From positions 930,001 to 994,000 of the forward strand of contig CP099422.1 in the NCBI GenBank assembly GCA_024114885.1: a stretch of DNA of 64,000 bases. The letters are read 5' to 3'. How positions within the stretch are numbered: the first letter of the stretch is position 1; every line of letters begins with the position of its first letter. The DNA is from Septoria linicola. Lineage: Eukaryota; Ascomycota; Dothideomycetes; Mycosphaerellales; Mycosphaerellaceae. Made by a program: the position numbers and the translations under genes. The notes under the pieces are model-generated. The model ran no database searches and was not told the DNA's origin. It worked only from the letters and a program-made list of their open reading frames with translations. Below are positions 39,296 through 50,980 of the stretch, in pieces.

Positions 39296-40621
39296 ATGGA
39301 CGGCTCAGAGAGGGCGCCGACGCCTGATGCTTCGGCGCGCGAACGACTGCCGAACCTCTTCGAGGTGCTGTCGCGGAGGACATTGGCACCGGTGCGTAAA
39401 CAGCGCAATTTGGGGCTGCGGAGTGCAGGCATTGGGGACAAACAACTGACGGCAGCAACAGGTCGACTTGTTCTCATTCTACATCTACATGCGCGATGTG
39501 CAGCGATCCGTCGACTACTTGGACTTCTGGTAGGTGCATCTCCGAACATGGCGTGAAGTGGTTGGCGCAGCTGGGTGGATGGAGGAAACAGCACGCAAAG
39601 GCAGAACAGCTCCGCTCACCATTGTCTTCACAGGCTCGATGTCTCCCAACACATGTCCCTCTGTCGCCATTACGTCCGCGAGCTTAGAAGGTCGGTCCTC
39701 GTCTCAACGCCGGAGCTCGACAAATCGGGAAGCAAGAGATCGTCGCAGATCTTGGACAATTACAATGGCAACTCTCTCGAGCGCACATCCACCGAGCCAG
39801 GACCTAGCGGGGTGTATCGCGACAAGTCACGAGACCGACAGACACCGGACCAGCGACTGAGCGCCTTCCTGCGAAACGAGAATGGCCCTGGTCACAGCCC
39901 GCAGAACAGCACAGGCAGCCACGCTAACAACTCCGATTCGGGGCTTGAGCAGCCACGGCCGAGCTTTATGACCGGGCACGACGGCTCTCCATCCTCGGGC
40001 CAGATGAACAGCAACAACAGCCCGCAGCACACGGTGGCGCGCGCAGATATTCGCGCCTCAGCCGAGAAGATCCTATACACATTCTTGCTTCCGGGAGCCG
40101 AACGCGAGATCATCCTGCCTCAAGGCATTCTGAACGAGATAACACATGCCATTGAGCATGAAGGACGAGACGACCCAGAGGTCTTTGACGCAGCTAAGGA
40201 CTACGTCTTCCAGGCCATGGAACGCGACGCCTTCCCAGGGTTTCTACGAGCAAAGGCACTGGGCAACATAGTACAGCCCTCCATGATGCTTCGTCTCATC
40301 TGCGGCTTGGTTGCAATCTTCGGAGCACTATGGACAGCATTCATTCTCATTTTCCTGGATAAAAGCCGCGCTACCCGATGCTGGCTCATCCTTCCATTCA
40401 CAGTAGGCATCTACCTGCTCGCAACACATCAGTACATGCTGGACCCTATACTGGCACTGCTTGGATTCAGTGAATACACATTGTTCAGCTTTGCGAAAAT
40501 CAAGGAGCCTTTCGTCAAAAAGCTTCTGAATCAAAGGGCGATGATGTGCCTACTGTGGATTGTTGTCATAGATGTGGCACTATTATGTCTGTTCATTTTT
40601 GTACCCGGAAAACGACTTTGA
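39296..40621 (+). CDS. RGS-domain membrane protein, Rax1-like
   Basis: Exons 39296-39391, 39462-39529, 39634-40621 (383 residues). The joins give LAPVDLFSFYIYMRD and DYLDFWLDVSQHM in phase. The N-terminus starts an RGS fold (LFEVLSRRTLAP, then FWLDVSQHMSLC), interrupted by a Ser/Asn-rich insertion, and resumes around RASAEKILYTFLLPGAEREI and FDAAKDYVFQAMERDAFPGFLRAK. Three to four hydrophobic segments follow (LICGLVAIFGALWTAFILIF, LILPFTVGIYLLAT, LLWIVVIDVALLCLFIF). This RGS-plus-transmembrane layout is that of yeast Rax1, a bud-site landmark factor. A role in polarity is inferred. Confidence 0.8.
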
Positions 40622-41136
40622 TCGATACTGAGGGTTACCGGGAGCGTCGGCGTTCGAGGGAGTTGGGCAAAGATACCGATCATCATGGAGACGGCCGACA
40701 GGATATGGCCGCTAAGCAGTACGCTACAAGTCGTTGCAAACATGCATCTCACTATGTAAACCCTTTCACTCTACTTGTAATGCAGAGATGACAATATCAA
40801 TTGTTCTGTGTGAGCTTTACATTTCTCAATGTGCCGCTATTCTTGTTATCTTGGTCGAGAAGCTGACGGCAACCATCACGAATCCGGCTTTGTGGCCAGG
40901 CTCGACACTCAGCGACACAGTGGTGCATGGCAGATCTTGACCACGCCAACAAGTCTACAAGCAGACATAAGCATATGCACACTGCCCGGTGAAGCGCTCA
41001 GCCACCTTTGCCCTGCAGCCTGATATCCTGACTCATCTTTACTGTCAGGCAGCAACAAAACAACAAACATGTCCCATTGCACTCCAGCTCTTCATGAGAG
41101 ACAGCACATATTGTGAACAGGCTAACATTCGCAACC
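40622..41136. other. Intergenic, nothing recognised
   Basis: Between two plus-strand genes. No coding pattern seen. Confidence 0.4.
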
Positions 41137-41964
41137 ATGACGACTCTACCAGACAACTTCCTGGTCTCCCCAGCACCAAACATTACCGTCAATCGCATAG
41201 ACTTTTCCCAGACCACACTCCCCGAGTATGCAGGGCTCTATGCAGTCGTCTTGGACAACGTGCTCAATGCCGAAGAGTGCCAGCAGCTCATCGCAGCAGC
41301 GGAAGCGACTACGAATGGAGAATGGGAGCGGGCAATGATCAACATCGGTGGCGGTCGGCAAGAACTTCGAACAGATTCTCGAAATTGTGGACGTATCATT
41401 TGGGACTCGGGAGAAGTCGTTGCGAAAGTCTGGAAGAGGATTGAGCATATTCCGGAAGTGCAGGAGATTGTGCGGCTTGAAAATGTGCCGAAGATCTTTG
41501 GCAGTGGACCTATGAAGCGGAATGAGGTGTGGACATTCAGCAGACCGAATGAGCGGATGAGGTTTTTGAAGTACATTGGAGGAGAGTACTTCCGTCCTCA
41601 CTGCGATGGATCGTATGAGACGCCCGGTAGGAAGGAGCGCTCGCACTTTACTCTGCATTTGTACTTGAACAATGGCGGTACACCAACCCCGGAGGAGATT
41701 TCGAGAATGAGCGCGGCAGAGCGCAAGAATGTATTGCTTGGTGGAGCGACTACGTTCCATGCTATGACTATGGACCGGAGCAAAGATCTCGATGTACTGC
41801 CCAAGACTGGGCGGATTTTGTTGTTTCAGCATCGCGGTTTGCTGCATAGTGGAGATGATGTGGTGCGAGGTGTGAAGTACACGATGCGGACGGATTTGCT
41901 GTACTCGTTGGAGAGCTCGAAGAGCCAGACCAAGAGCAAGATGCCAACGCTTTTCGATGCTTGA
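41137..41964 (+). CDS. 2-oxoglutarate-Fe(II) oxygenase, prolyl-4-hydroxylase-like
   Basis: Intronless, 275 residues from ATG 41137 in good context (caaccATGa). The fold is the double-stranded beta-helix of P4Hc enzymes. FLKYIGGEYFRPHCDGSYE supplies the HxD iron ligands; HFTLHLYLNNGG and GGATTFHAM are the next strands; ILLFQHRGLLHSG supplies the distal His; and KYTMRTDLLY has the Arg that binds 2-oxoglutarate. No signal peptide is present, so it is probably cytosolic or nuclear rather than a collagen-type hydroxylase. Substrate unknown. Confidence 0.88.
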   Translation: MTTLPDNFLVSPAPNITVNRIDFSQTTLPEYAGLYAVVLDNVLNAEECQQLIAAAEATTNGEWERAMINIGGGRQELRTDSRNCGRIIWDSGEVVAKVWKRIEHIPEVQEIVRLENVPKIFGSGPMKRNEVWTFSRPNERMRFLKYIGGEYFRPHCDGSYETPGRKERSHFTLHLYLNNGGTPTPEEISRMSAAERKNVLLGGATTFHAMTMDRSKDLDVLPKTGRILLFQHRGLLHSGDDVVRGVKYTMRTDLLYSLESSKSQTKSKMPTLFDA

Positions 41965-42719
41965 GGACCAAAATTTGACGGTAGACCGAGTCGTGAAGCA
42001 TTGTGAGCAGGCAGCCCTAGGAATTCGGAAAAAGCGATGTTTTGCAGTCTCAATTAGCAGTATCCTTGTTCTTCATCGCGTGCAACCAGTGACTCACCTG
42101 TGAAGAAAAGAGGGTGAAGCGCCGTCCTCACAAGAGTAATCAGAATCGAATGATACCCATGACCTCCGCCCACCATATCTCGCGACAGGTGTGAATGGCA
42201 GAGGCTCAGATACGCTGCGTATTGCACTAAAGTGATCGTACCCCGAAGGCGTACACACAATCTTCGCACCGACTCCCATAGCCACAGCCGAGACGCTCCT
42301 CACAAATAAGTTCAGATTGTCCGACTGGGCTGAAATTTCTGATGCCGAGTGCAACCATGAGTTTCATGGCAGGCCCTTACGGGCAGCTGCCAGAGCCGCT
42401 TTGCAGCGGATGGCGTGCAAGGTTGAAGATTACTCCGAATTTCTCATTTGCCAGTTTTGACGAGCTGCGCGAGGCAGTTGTCTGTGTGTGAGCAAAGAAA
42501 CGCAGCATTCGTGAGGACGGCGCTTGGAGAAGAAGAAGCAGAAGTTAGTCGAGGTTGGAACTTTTGTTGTCAAAATGCTAGTTGCGGATCTAGCCGTGTG
42601 CGCATGACTCGTGCTTCGACGCGGTCACTCTCGACGCATTTGTCTACCTTCTTCAAGACATCTGACCTACATCGTCTTTCGTTGACAGCACGACAGCGCC
42701 GCTATGAGCGGAGCTCGCC
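41965..42719. other. Intergenic, no gene recognised
   Basis: An 86-codon minus-strand frame at 42094-42354 ends near a GTGAGT and could be an exon, but nothing supports it further. Confidence 0.35.
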
Positions 42720-45598
42720 ATGTCTACGTTCGACGGCGTCGTCGCAGAGTTCCCTGATATCAGGATCGATTACTTCCGGCAGACACAGTCCCAGCATCAA
42801 CGTCCGCCACTAGCCTACTTTCTCAGCCATGTGCACTCCGATCATCTTCAAGGCCTCGAGTCGCTCAAGCAGATCTTCATCTGGTGCTCGCCTGCTACGC
42901 GTGAAATACTTCTACGGTACATGGTCTCTGTAGGCAACCTGAGGTCTCAGCACTCTGGCTGACTTGGTGGGCATGTAGGCTGGAGAAGTACCCACATCGT
43001 ATGAACTTTGCGCAAGGCATCTTGGAGAGTCGCCAGCAGACCTACAGACACCTCAAGAAGCTTCTCAGGCCTATCCCGCTGGAGACGCCCACAGAAATCG
43101 AGCTCGTCCCTGGGCGTTCGATACGAGTCACTCTGCTTGATGCTAATCACTGCGTTGGCGCGGTAATGTTCTTGATTGAGGGTGACGGGAAGGCGATTTT
43201 GTATACTGGAGACATCAGAGCAGAGGTGTGGTGGGTCAACGCTCTTATCCGCAACCCTGTCATGGTTTCATATGCTCGCCACGGTAAGTCGAAAGCTCAG
43301 AAGCAGCTTGACACAATTTACTTGGACACGACTTTCGCACACAAAAGCGATCGGTATCGGCATTTCCCAACAAAAGCCGAAGGTATCAGTGAGCTGTTGG
43401 AGAAAGTGGCGCAGTACCCGCGTGAGACGGAGTTCTACATCGATGCCTGGACCTTTGGCTACGAAGATGTATGGCAAGCTCTGTCTGTCTTCCTGCGCAG
43501 TCAGATACACGTGGACAATTACCGCTATGGTTTGTACAATGCGCTGGCAAACGGGCCAGAGCCCAGGGCTCCAGAAGCCTACAAGCTGATTCGAGCGCAA
43601 ATCGGCAACGAAGAGAGAGAAGGATGTCTGTCCACTCGTTATCGTCGCTTGCACAGTTGCGAGCGGGGCACAGGCTGCGGCATCTTCAACGAGGGTAAGA
43701 ATAGAACAGCTAGTAGTCTGTGGCGTTAGCTGATGAAGACAGATTTTGTGCGCATCACTCCGATCATTTCAAGACATAACGGAATGGAAATGGCCGAGCT
43801 TGGTGCTGGTGGCGGTCATGGAGATCTCAAACAGCGACACGAGCTCGACCTCGGCGATCCCGACACTTTCCAGAAACTAATGTCGCTGTGCGCAGACAAG
43901 CTACGTGCACAGCCTGCTCTATTGTCAAGCGTTGTCCAGATGCTTGCGAAGGCTGCTGAACCAGACGGCGCGGGGATCTTGCTTGAGCTAGCAGACCTTG
44001 CTATTGAGGCTAATAGTCATGCTGCGACGCAGAGCACTGTCGATGGAGGTGACGACATTGATGAGCTCCCACTTGAGAGACTTGTCTCATTGCTCGCCAA
44101 GCGTGCGACAAAATTGAAGTCAGGTATCGCTTCCGTTCGTGCTGATGCTGCACCACGACCGAGGAGCGGGCTTCCCAGTCAAATCACTTTCCCGTATTCG
44201 CGGCACGCCTCATACAGCGAGCTCTGCGTTCTGATAGATGTTCTACTGCCAAAAGACATATATCCATGCACGGTAGACAAGAGTAGCTGGGGCCCAGAGC
44301 ACACGATGTCCTATCTGTTCGGTCATCTTTACTCGACCCCGCCAAGCTTCCATCACGATCGTGTGATGCTACATCTATATAATGCGGAGGATGGAGACGA
44401 GCACGAGGATGAAGATGAAGACAAGGGCGCTGGCTGCGATCCTGCTCAGACTCAATACCAAAATGTGGAGACACAGCTATCTACAAATGTGAGAGACTCT
44501 CGCATGGATCTCTCCGAAGACAGAGCACAGTCGGCATCGTCATCGCCAATCGTGTGGATCGGGGACAAACGCCAAGTTGATCATAATGACTTGATCAGTC
44601 CCAAACGTGTGAAACGATCTGCCGACCAAGACTTGCGAAGTTCGACGGAGCCGCACGATTGCTCTGAGTATCACGCAACTGTGCGAGTCGGAGATGCCGA
44701 ACAGCTTTTCGTCCGCTTCTTTCCGCGCAATGCCGATGAACGCGACCTCTTGGAGTTCTTCGCAAGCTTCGATGTTGAAAGTATTCACATTCCAGGCTTC
44801 GATCGTGCAAGTCAGCATAGCACACGATATGCTTTCGTCCACGTCCGTAGCGCTGCGGAAGCCAAGCGTGCCATTCGTGAGCTCGATGGCAAGACCCTGC
44901 TCAATAGCAAGGTCCAGATCATGCTGGCGAACGAGAGCAAGTATGGCAATAGTGGAGTCTCCGTGGTACGAGAACCTGCTCGCAGCCGACGGGCATCCGT
45001 TAATGCTCCAGATGAGCGACTGATGTCCTCCTCCCTCCGGCCTCTAGCACTCTCCGAGACGTCGCACGAGCAGCGTCTATTTTGGCCAAAACGCATCGCT
45101 GAGCCGACAGAAGCTTCCGGTCTGAGGGCAGAAGCGGAGGCTAGAGCAGTGCTGAGCACGGAGCCTGAGGATGCTGACGTTTCGTCACGACGTGGTAGTT
45201 CGGCAGCGTATGGAGGTCGATCGCGGCGCGGCAGTGACGAGCCTTATCGCCATGCACAACAACGATATATAGATCTCGACTCCCCCTGGGATCCTAAAGA
45301 GAATGTGGCAAGACGCAGAAGTTCAGAAGTGTCTGTACCAGCAATGATCGCGGACCGACTCCAAGCCAGTCGCCGTCGGAATATGGTGCCTTCGCGTCCC
45401 GGTAGTCGCCACGGCCGCCAACGTCGGCACTCGACAGAGAGAGAAGAGGACCATGGTCGTCTGTCTCCGCCTCTGCTGAACAGCGACGAATTGAAGGAAG
45501 CATTGCAACGCGAAGCGTACGACGCTGTGCTCAACGATGCCAAGAGTTGGGCCCTTGTTAGTGTCAGTGGTCATGGAGTCAAGGAGGAGGAGCTGTGA
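42720..45598 (+). CDS. Artemis/SNM1-type nuclease with C-terminal RRM domain
   Basis: Exons 42720-42916, 42979-43694, 43743-45598 (922 residues). The joins give REILLRLEKYPHR and GIFNEDFVRITPI, both in phase. The N-terminal metallo-beta-lactamase domain has FLSHVHSDHLQGLE (HxHxDH), DANHCVGAVMFL and ILYTGDIR; the beta-CASP part includes DTIYLDTTFA and FYIDAWTFGYED. HSCERGTGC and ISRHNGMEMAELGAGGGHGDL are typical of fungal DNA-repair nucleases of the Artemis group, which act on crosslinks and hairpin ends. The third exon continues without a break into an RRM at about residues 615-690 (RNP2-like LFVRFF, RNP1-like RYAFVHVR), then an Arg/Ser-rich tail. The RRM is unusual for this family. Confidence 0.85.
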
Positions 45599-46044
45599 GT
45601 CAACATCTTTGCTTGATAGCAGTGATATAGGTTTCATTTCCTGAATCAGAACCAGCAAGAGCTTCGAAGGTGATGAGTAGTGTCTTGCGTCCGAAGACAG
45701 GGGAGCAATTTGAACGATGTTGCCAACGGCGAAGCCTTTTGCCATTTTCACACCGTTGCAATGGTTATGTATTGTTCACGTATAATTCTGGACCACTTCC
45801 ACGTATCTCATGATGGCTTTGGCGGTAGCAAAAGCAACAGTCTTATATGGTAGTGCACACGCAGAGAGAACCTCACGCCTAAAGACGCTGTTGTCGACGT
45901 GTCCACACCGTGAGGTAAATGGCGGTCACGCAAAGATCGCAAAGCACGTTCGGATTCAAACCGACTATGTTCGAGCAGCTACTCAACAAATGTAAGAATA
46001 AGCGGCAGCTATCCCGCTTTCCTTCTCGCAATACAGATATCCAT
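45599..46044. other. Intergenic, nothing recognised
   Basis: Probable 3' UTRs of the plus-strand nuclease gene and the minus-strand ORF at 46045. Confidence 0.4.
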
Positions 46045-46506
46045 TCAGTTTGCAACATCCTCAATCGACCACGTCTCATCTGCAGGCAAACCGCCCGCCT
46101 GCTGGAGAGCTCGCAACACTGCGTCAATCACAGCATCGCCTTGTCCACCTCCAGCAGCAGCGTCGACATTAGCACCATCGTTATAAACAGCCCACATCTC
46201 CATCAGAGGACTATCCGCTTTCTTTGGCCATTCGACTTTCATCGCTTTGCCATCACTGCCTTCGAAGGTGATTTTCGGCGCATTGCCAAAAGCTCCGGCG
46301 AGCCTTTCGATTGTTTTGGCGATGAGGAAAGCTCGAGTGGCTTTTTCGATGGGCGGGCTGAAGCGGATGATGCGGACGATGTAGATGGGATTGAACATGC
46401 TGTCGCCGTTGGTGGTGGTGAGTAAGTCGGCTGTGCCGTTGACATTGACATTGCCATTTGACAAGGTTGTCGTGTCTGGGCTAGTAGCGGCGTTTGTGTG
46501 CATCAT
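46045..46506 (-). CDS. Hypothetical ORF overlapping the end of the upstream gene
   Basis: A 153-residue frame beginning MMHTNAATS. The second half (PIEKATRAFLIAKTIERLAGAFG, then a Trp/Glu-rich stretch and a C-terminal helix) looks like real protein rather than a shadow. Its start overlaps the last 26 bases of the gene 46481-47273 in a different frame. Fungal nuclear genes rarely overlap in this way, so it may be an exon of that gene joined by an unseen splice, or a frameshifted continuation. No donor and acceptor that would join the two in phase was found. Family unknown. Confidence 0.4.
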   Translation of the reverse strand: MMHTNAATSPDTTTLSNGNVNVNGTADLLTTTNGDSMFNPIYIVRIIRFSPPIEKATRAFLIAKTIERLAGAFGNAPKITFEGSDGKAMKVEWPKKADSPLMEMWAVYNDGANVDAAAGGGQGDAVIDAVLRALQQAGGLPADETWSIEDVAN

Positions 46507-47273
46507 AGTAATTCATGACAGTGCTGATTGGCACAGGGAAAGCGGATTTCTGGTCTGCCCACATTCCGGATGCATCTTCCCAGTGGAACCACCATTCGGG
46601 TGTTTTGGTCATGTCGAAGTCCTTTTTGAAGGACTGATGGCCGCTGATCATTTTGGCGGTGTTGTCGTTGGTTTCGTACCAGATTTGGATGCCCTGCTTG
46701 GGGGTGTAGTGGCCGTTGCCCTTGACGAGGATTTGCTTGGGGCTGACGTAGATCTGTGGGTAGTGACATTGGAGAGTCAGATGTGCTTACAGGGCGAAGA
46801 TGTAGACGTCGCGTGGATTTTGTACTTACGGGAGTCCAGCCTTCTGGGTTAGAAGGATCGGCTTTCGAAGGGTCCTTCACGCCCACGATGACATGGACAG
46901 GCACAGCGTAGTCGTTGCTCACAACATTCAGGGCGTCCTTTTCTCCTGTGGAGCTGTTGTCCTTGATGTAAACACCGCGAGAGTCGAGCTTGAAGCAGTC
47001 GCCGAGTTTGCCTCCGATCCACTGTCCACCATAAGTGACATTCACGCCCGGCTTGCTCATGTCTTGGACCCAGTTCAGACCGTAGTCCTCGGTCCAGCTG
47101 ATTGTCATGTCTGGAGCTAGGATGTGCGAAGCATAAACCACGTTGTACTCTGGCAAGGCGCTGTCGGTGGAAACGCTCTTGGCTACCTGCAGCCTGTACT
47201 TATTGGTGGTCAAGACGGTCAAGTCGTCTGGGAACTCTTGCACGTGAACAGTGTACGTCGTTGAGGTTGACAT
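46481..47273 (-). CDS. Hypothetical cytosolic protein, two exons
   Basis: Exons 47273-46830 and 46753-46481 (238 residues). The intron (76 bp, GTAAGT to CCACAG) joins GWTP to IYVSPKQIL in phase 0. The protein begins MSTSTTYTVHVQEF. It has many aromatic residues and beta-strand-like alternation (MTISWTEDYGLNWV; QIWYETNDNTAK; EWWFHWEDASGMW) and no signal peptide. An upstream in-frame ATG at 47384 would add 37 residues. The family is not recognised; the composition suggests a beta-sandwich or lectin-like fold, which is a guess. Confidence 0.6.
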
Positions 47274-48582
47274 CGTTGGTGATTTTGTAGGTATGAAGTC
47301 TGGAGTCGCAGGATGGGATGATTGAGATTTTAGCAGAGTTGTGAAGCTGATGAGAACTGTTGCTTTGGGTAAATCTTGACACATTTATATGTTTCTTTCT
47401 GAGTCCTCTTGTTAGCGATGAAATCGACTTACGCTTCGCGCGCAACCGGCTCGTGCTTTGTCTCGACATGGCAGGTAGACAGATCTCAACGACTAAGATC
47501 ACTGTGAACGATGTGGATATGCTGCTCTTCAATCGTTCAGCTCGCCTCAGGTGTCGCTACAGGTCGGCTACCATAGACGATTGTCATGCAGCCAGCCAGG
47601 GTCAGTATGTTCCAGCCGTCCACGAAAGTCCAGAGCTGCTAAAAGCAGGGTTGTCGTCGGTGAAGGTGTCGCGCACTGCAGTTGAATTCGTTGATCGGCT
47701 CCCACAGTCCAGATATAGCCCGAGTGAACGCAAGCCACATACGAGGTGATGTTGTATGGCGTCCTTGACATGGCTGATGCAGCAGGCTGAGCACACACCT
47801 TGACATTATGACACTTCGCCAGTCGCCTCTATTGGCGCTGTCGGAGTCTAGAGGAGGGATCGCGGTGTGCGTGGTTGCTGCAGCTAAGTTAGGGTCTGCT
47901 AGCTGAGGTCCCAAGGTTCGGCGCGCGCGGTCAGCCAGCCACAATTTTGCAGCGGCCTCTTGGTCATAACATTGAGGATACGCTTGGTGCAGATGAAACG
48001 CATCACCAGTCGCCCACGGCACACCATGTTGCGGTCAGAGCGGCAAGGCCTGATGGGAGAGTCAGATGATGGCATTATAAGTGTTCTGATGGCGGTAAGA
48101 CAACTATCGATGAACTCGATCAGAGCTCGATTCTCCATAGCTTGTCATCGTTCCCAGGAGTCTGGGCGACTTTCTGTGTTTGTTGGTCAGAGGTGCGATC
48201 CAGTGATCATGCACCCGTATAGCTATCAATACTCTGGGTGCAAATGGTCGCCGTGGTTTCAATGCGTGGCGGGAGAAAGAGGTCGTGGCGTGCTTTCTGT
48301 TCTGGGTCTAGGTATTGACGCATAGCATAGTGATGCGAGAAAGGTGCCACAAGACCGCAGTTCCATTGCTGTAAGGCAATTGGCTGTTTGTCACTGAAGC
48401 ACTTCTTGGTTAGCCGTGTTCTTGTCATGATGGTTAAGTTAGTTAGTGCGTTCGCAGGCAGGCGTGTCGGCACTGCAACGTTTCTTGGCGGTGCCTGATA
48501 GTTCTAGGCAAGTCTGCCGACAACTTTTTCGAGGTCAATTTCTGGTGAAGGGTGATGGCAACACTTCTCAGCCAACATCAGC
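47274..48582. other. 1.3-kb intergenic region, no gene recognised
   Basis: Several frames of 75-130 codons occur on both strands, overlapping each other, with no recognisable domain or consistent splice sites. Divergent promoter space for the two flanking genes. Confidence 0.4.
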
Positions 48583-49668
48583 ATGGCAGCGACAGCGACT
48601 ACAGCACTGCCGGAAGTGCTTGCTGAATTTGAGACTGCAACCAACTCCGCCATCAACGGACTGCCAACCCCAGAGACACTCCACTCGCCGGAAAATGGCA
48701 TCACACTCTTCGACACCAAGAACGAAATCTTCCTGGCATATCTGCAAGCGCTGGCCTTGCGCAATCTGAACGTAATCAGAAGTGTAAAGGCTGGAAACGA
48801 TGTCGAAAAGGCGCAGCAATTGAGCAACGATATCACCAAGAAGCTAGTCGAGCAGAGAGTGTACCTTGAGCGTGGCGTGGGACCACTGGAGAAGAAGCTC
48901 AAGTACGAGGTCGATCGCGTGGTCAAGGCAGCGGATGACGAGGAGCGGAATGTCCACCAGAAGCTGCAGCAGGCAGTCACGGCGAACGGCCATGCGAAGA
49001 AGGCCGCAGAGGACCATGTCACCTCCGCCTCCGCCTCCGACTCGGACAGCGATGCAGAACTCGGCGCAGACATGACTTCCTACGGGGCCAAAAATGCTGC
49101 CATGATGGGTTCCGCCCAGAATGACTCCGTCTCTGCAGCTCGCGAGCAGAGCGCCATCGACGGCGTGTACCGCCCACCTCGCATCTCCGCCACCGCCATG
49201 CCCACCACCGAGCGACGCGAGAAGAAGGAGCGAGGCCCTGGTCGCTCGGCTACGATCGACGAATACGTCTCGACCGAGCTGTCTGCAGCACCGCTTGCAC
49301 AACCCAGCATCGGCTCGAACTTGGCAGCTGGTGGTCGGACAAGCAAGAATGCGCGACAGCTGAACGAGGAGGCCGAGCGAAGAGACTATGAAGAGACACA
49401 CTTGACCCGTCTGCCGGCAATGAGCAAGAAAGAGCGCGCGAAGAAGGGCTTGGGCAGATCAAATGAAGGTGGCTTCGGAGGGGAAGAGTGGAGCAATCTG
49501 GGCGCCAGCTTGGACCGCATCGGAGATCTGACGAAGCGCAAGGGCAAGGATAGTGCGTTGGACAAGAGCCGGAAGAGGAGAGCTGTGGAGGATGGACCAC
49601 GGGGTGATGGCATTGGAGCGAGCTTCGATACGAAGAAGAGACGATTGGCGAAGAAGGGTAGGATCTGA
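48583..49668 (+). CDS. LCP5: Lcp5/neuroguidin, U3 snoRNP-associated (Sas10/Utp3 family)
   Basis: Intronless, 361 residues. The N-terminal Sas10/Utp3 region contains ENGITLFDTKNEIFLAYLQA and ALRNLNVIRSVK, followed by ITKKLVEQRVYLERGVGPLEKKLKYEVDRVV, the hallmark of this family. VYRPPRISATAMP is the conserved central PPRI motif. Downstream NEEAERRDYEETHLTRLP and a basic Lys/Arg-rich tail (KKRRLAKKGRI) complete the match. Lcp5 acts in the nucleolus in 18S rRNA maturation as part of the small-subunit processome. Start ATG 48583 follows cagcATGG. Confidence 0.9.
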   Translation: MAATATTALPEVLAEFETATNSAINGLPTPETLHSPENGITLFDTKNEIFLAYLQALALRNLNVIRSVKAGNDVEKAQQLSNDITKKLVEQRVYLERGVGPLEKKLKYEVDRVVKAADDEERNVHQKLQQAVTANGHAKKAAEDHVTSASASDSDSDAELGADMTSYGAKNAAMMGSAQNDSVSAAREQSAIDGVYRPPRISATAMPTTERREKKERGPGRSATIDEYVSTELSAAPLAQPSIGSNLAAGGRTSKNARQLNEEAERRDYEETHLTRLPAMSKKERAKKGLGRSNEGGFGGEEWSNLGASLDRIGDLTKRKGKDSALDKSRKRRAVEDGPRGDGIGASFDTKKRRLAKKGRI

Positions 49669-50303
49669 GGCAATGAGGACTCATTCGCTCGCGCAATCGA
49701 AGTCGAGGATTCCTACTGAAAGAAGGGACTGAACCGCGTCCCTGAGCCGACTCAGAGCATTACGTGCTGTCAGAAAGTGCCCCGATGCCAGCAAGATGAC
49801 AAAAGGTCGAGATGAGGCCTGCTCCACACAAGGCTTACGAGTGGCGTCTGGAAATCAGCAGAGGCGCCGCATGTATCACCAAAGGGCTCACAACAAGGCA
49901 CGCTCTGCATGCCAATGTTCCTATTCTCGAGCAGGCGGCCTAGCAGCCTACAACTGGCGCTCTTGGCAGGAGAGGAGAGAGTGCTAGATTCTCGCCATGT
50001 GGACGTCTAGAACATACCGCAGTCGCATGGCGATCTTCATGCAGCTCTGTGGGTGTCAGGATACGAGCGACAAGACTTCTCCATGCCGCCAGCCTGTAGA
50101 GTGCTCTAGATCGAGCAGAGGCGGCATCAGAGCTGAGGTCAATTCGGACGTGACGAGCAGTCAGGAGAAGGATGTGAAAGCTATAAGATCTATATACTTC
50201 CCGAGTTTATCACAATACAAAACGCTCCAGCACACTCGCTCAGCAGCAGCATAATACACCCTTCACACTCACTTCCATCTCCACCTCAATCAACACCACC
50301 AAC
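49669..50303. promoter_or_regulatory. Promoter region of the secreted-protein gene, TATA box at 50191
   Basis: TATATA at 50191-50196 lies 108 bp upstream of the start codon and is followed by a C/A-rich leader, a usual arrangement for strongly expressed fungal secreted-protein genes. The rest of the stretch shows no gene. Confidence 0.45.
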
Positions 50304-50980
50304 ATGAAGTCCTCCCTCATCACCTCCGTGCTCAGCCTCACCTCCATGGCCATCGCCTCGCCCCTCGAGACCCGCAGCGGCAACACCAAATGCATCAAAA
50401 TCTCCGACCGCGAAGCCCGCGACTACGTCAACCGCAACATCGCCTTCTGGGAACGCAAAGGCGGCGACCGCAACATCGAGAAGAACGCCGAAGGCATTTA
50501 CAGCAAGGACTTCAAGCTCATTTCGAATTCTGCTCGTTCGGCGAGAGGTCTGCCTGTGAGTCTATCCTGCATTTGACAGCAGCGACAACAGCAGGAAATA
50601 GCTAATACTTCCATCTGCAGATCACCTCCGCCGCTCTGCACTCCTCCCGCGCGTCCTGGGTTTCCGACTTCAAAAAGAACGTTCCGAAAGTCAACAAGGA
50701 CACTGTGATTGATTACTTTATCGATTGCAATACGTTTATCTTGTTTCAGAGATTCGAGACGGGCAACTTTCGCGATAGGATTGAGACGCAGACGATTGAG
50801 ATTCAGACATTGGAGAAGTCGAAGAAGTTTGGCATCGTGGCTAAGGAGACCAGGGTGGAGTTTGATAGTGTGGCGTTTGGGAGGGCGTTTGGGGGAGTGT
50901 ATACGCCGCCGAAGGGAGGGAAGGGAGGGAAGGGGGAGAAGGGAGAGGAGAAGAAGGATGATGATGAGCAGCGGCTTTAG
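50304..50980 (+). CDS. Secreted protein, NTF2/SnoaL-like fold suspected
   Basis: Exons 50304-50555 and 50621-50980 (203 residues). The intron has GTGAGT, GCTAAT and CTGCAG, phase 0. MKSSLITSVLSLTSMAIASP is a clear signal peptide with cleavage near ASP-LETRS. The mature part (ARDYVNRNIAFWERKGGDRNIEKNA, then a helix and a strand-rich segment ETQTIEIQTLEKSKKFGIVA) resembles secreted NTF2-like proteins, as judged by eye only. It has only two cysteines in the mature part. The C-terminus is a Gly/Lys-rich run (KGGKGGKGEKGEEKKDDDE), low complexity and probably exposed. Possible extracellular or host-interaction role is inference. Confidence 0.7.

Noticed and set aside
47274..48582. Genes in the overlapping 75-130-codon frames
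   Set aside because: They overlap each other on both strands, have no recognisable motifs and no splice structure that extends them.
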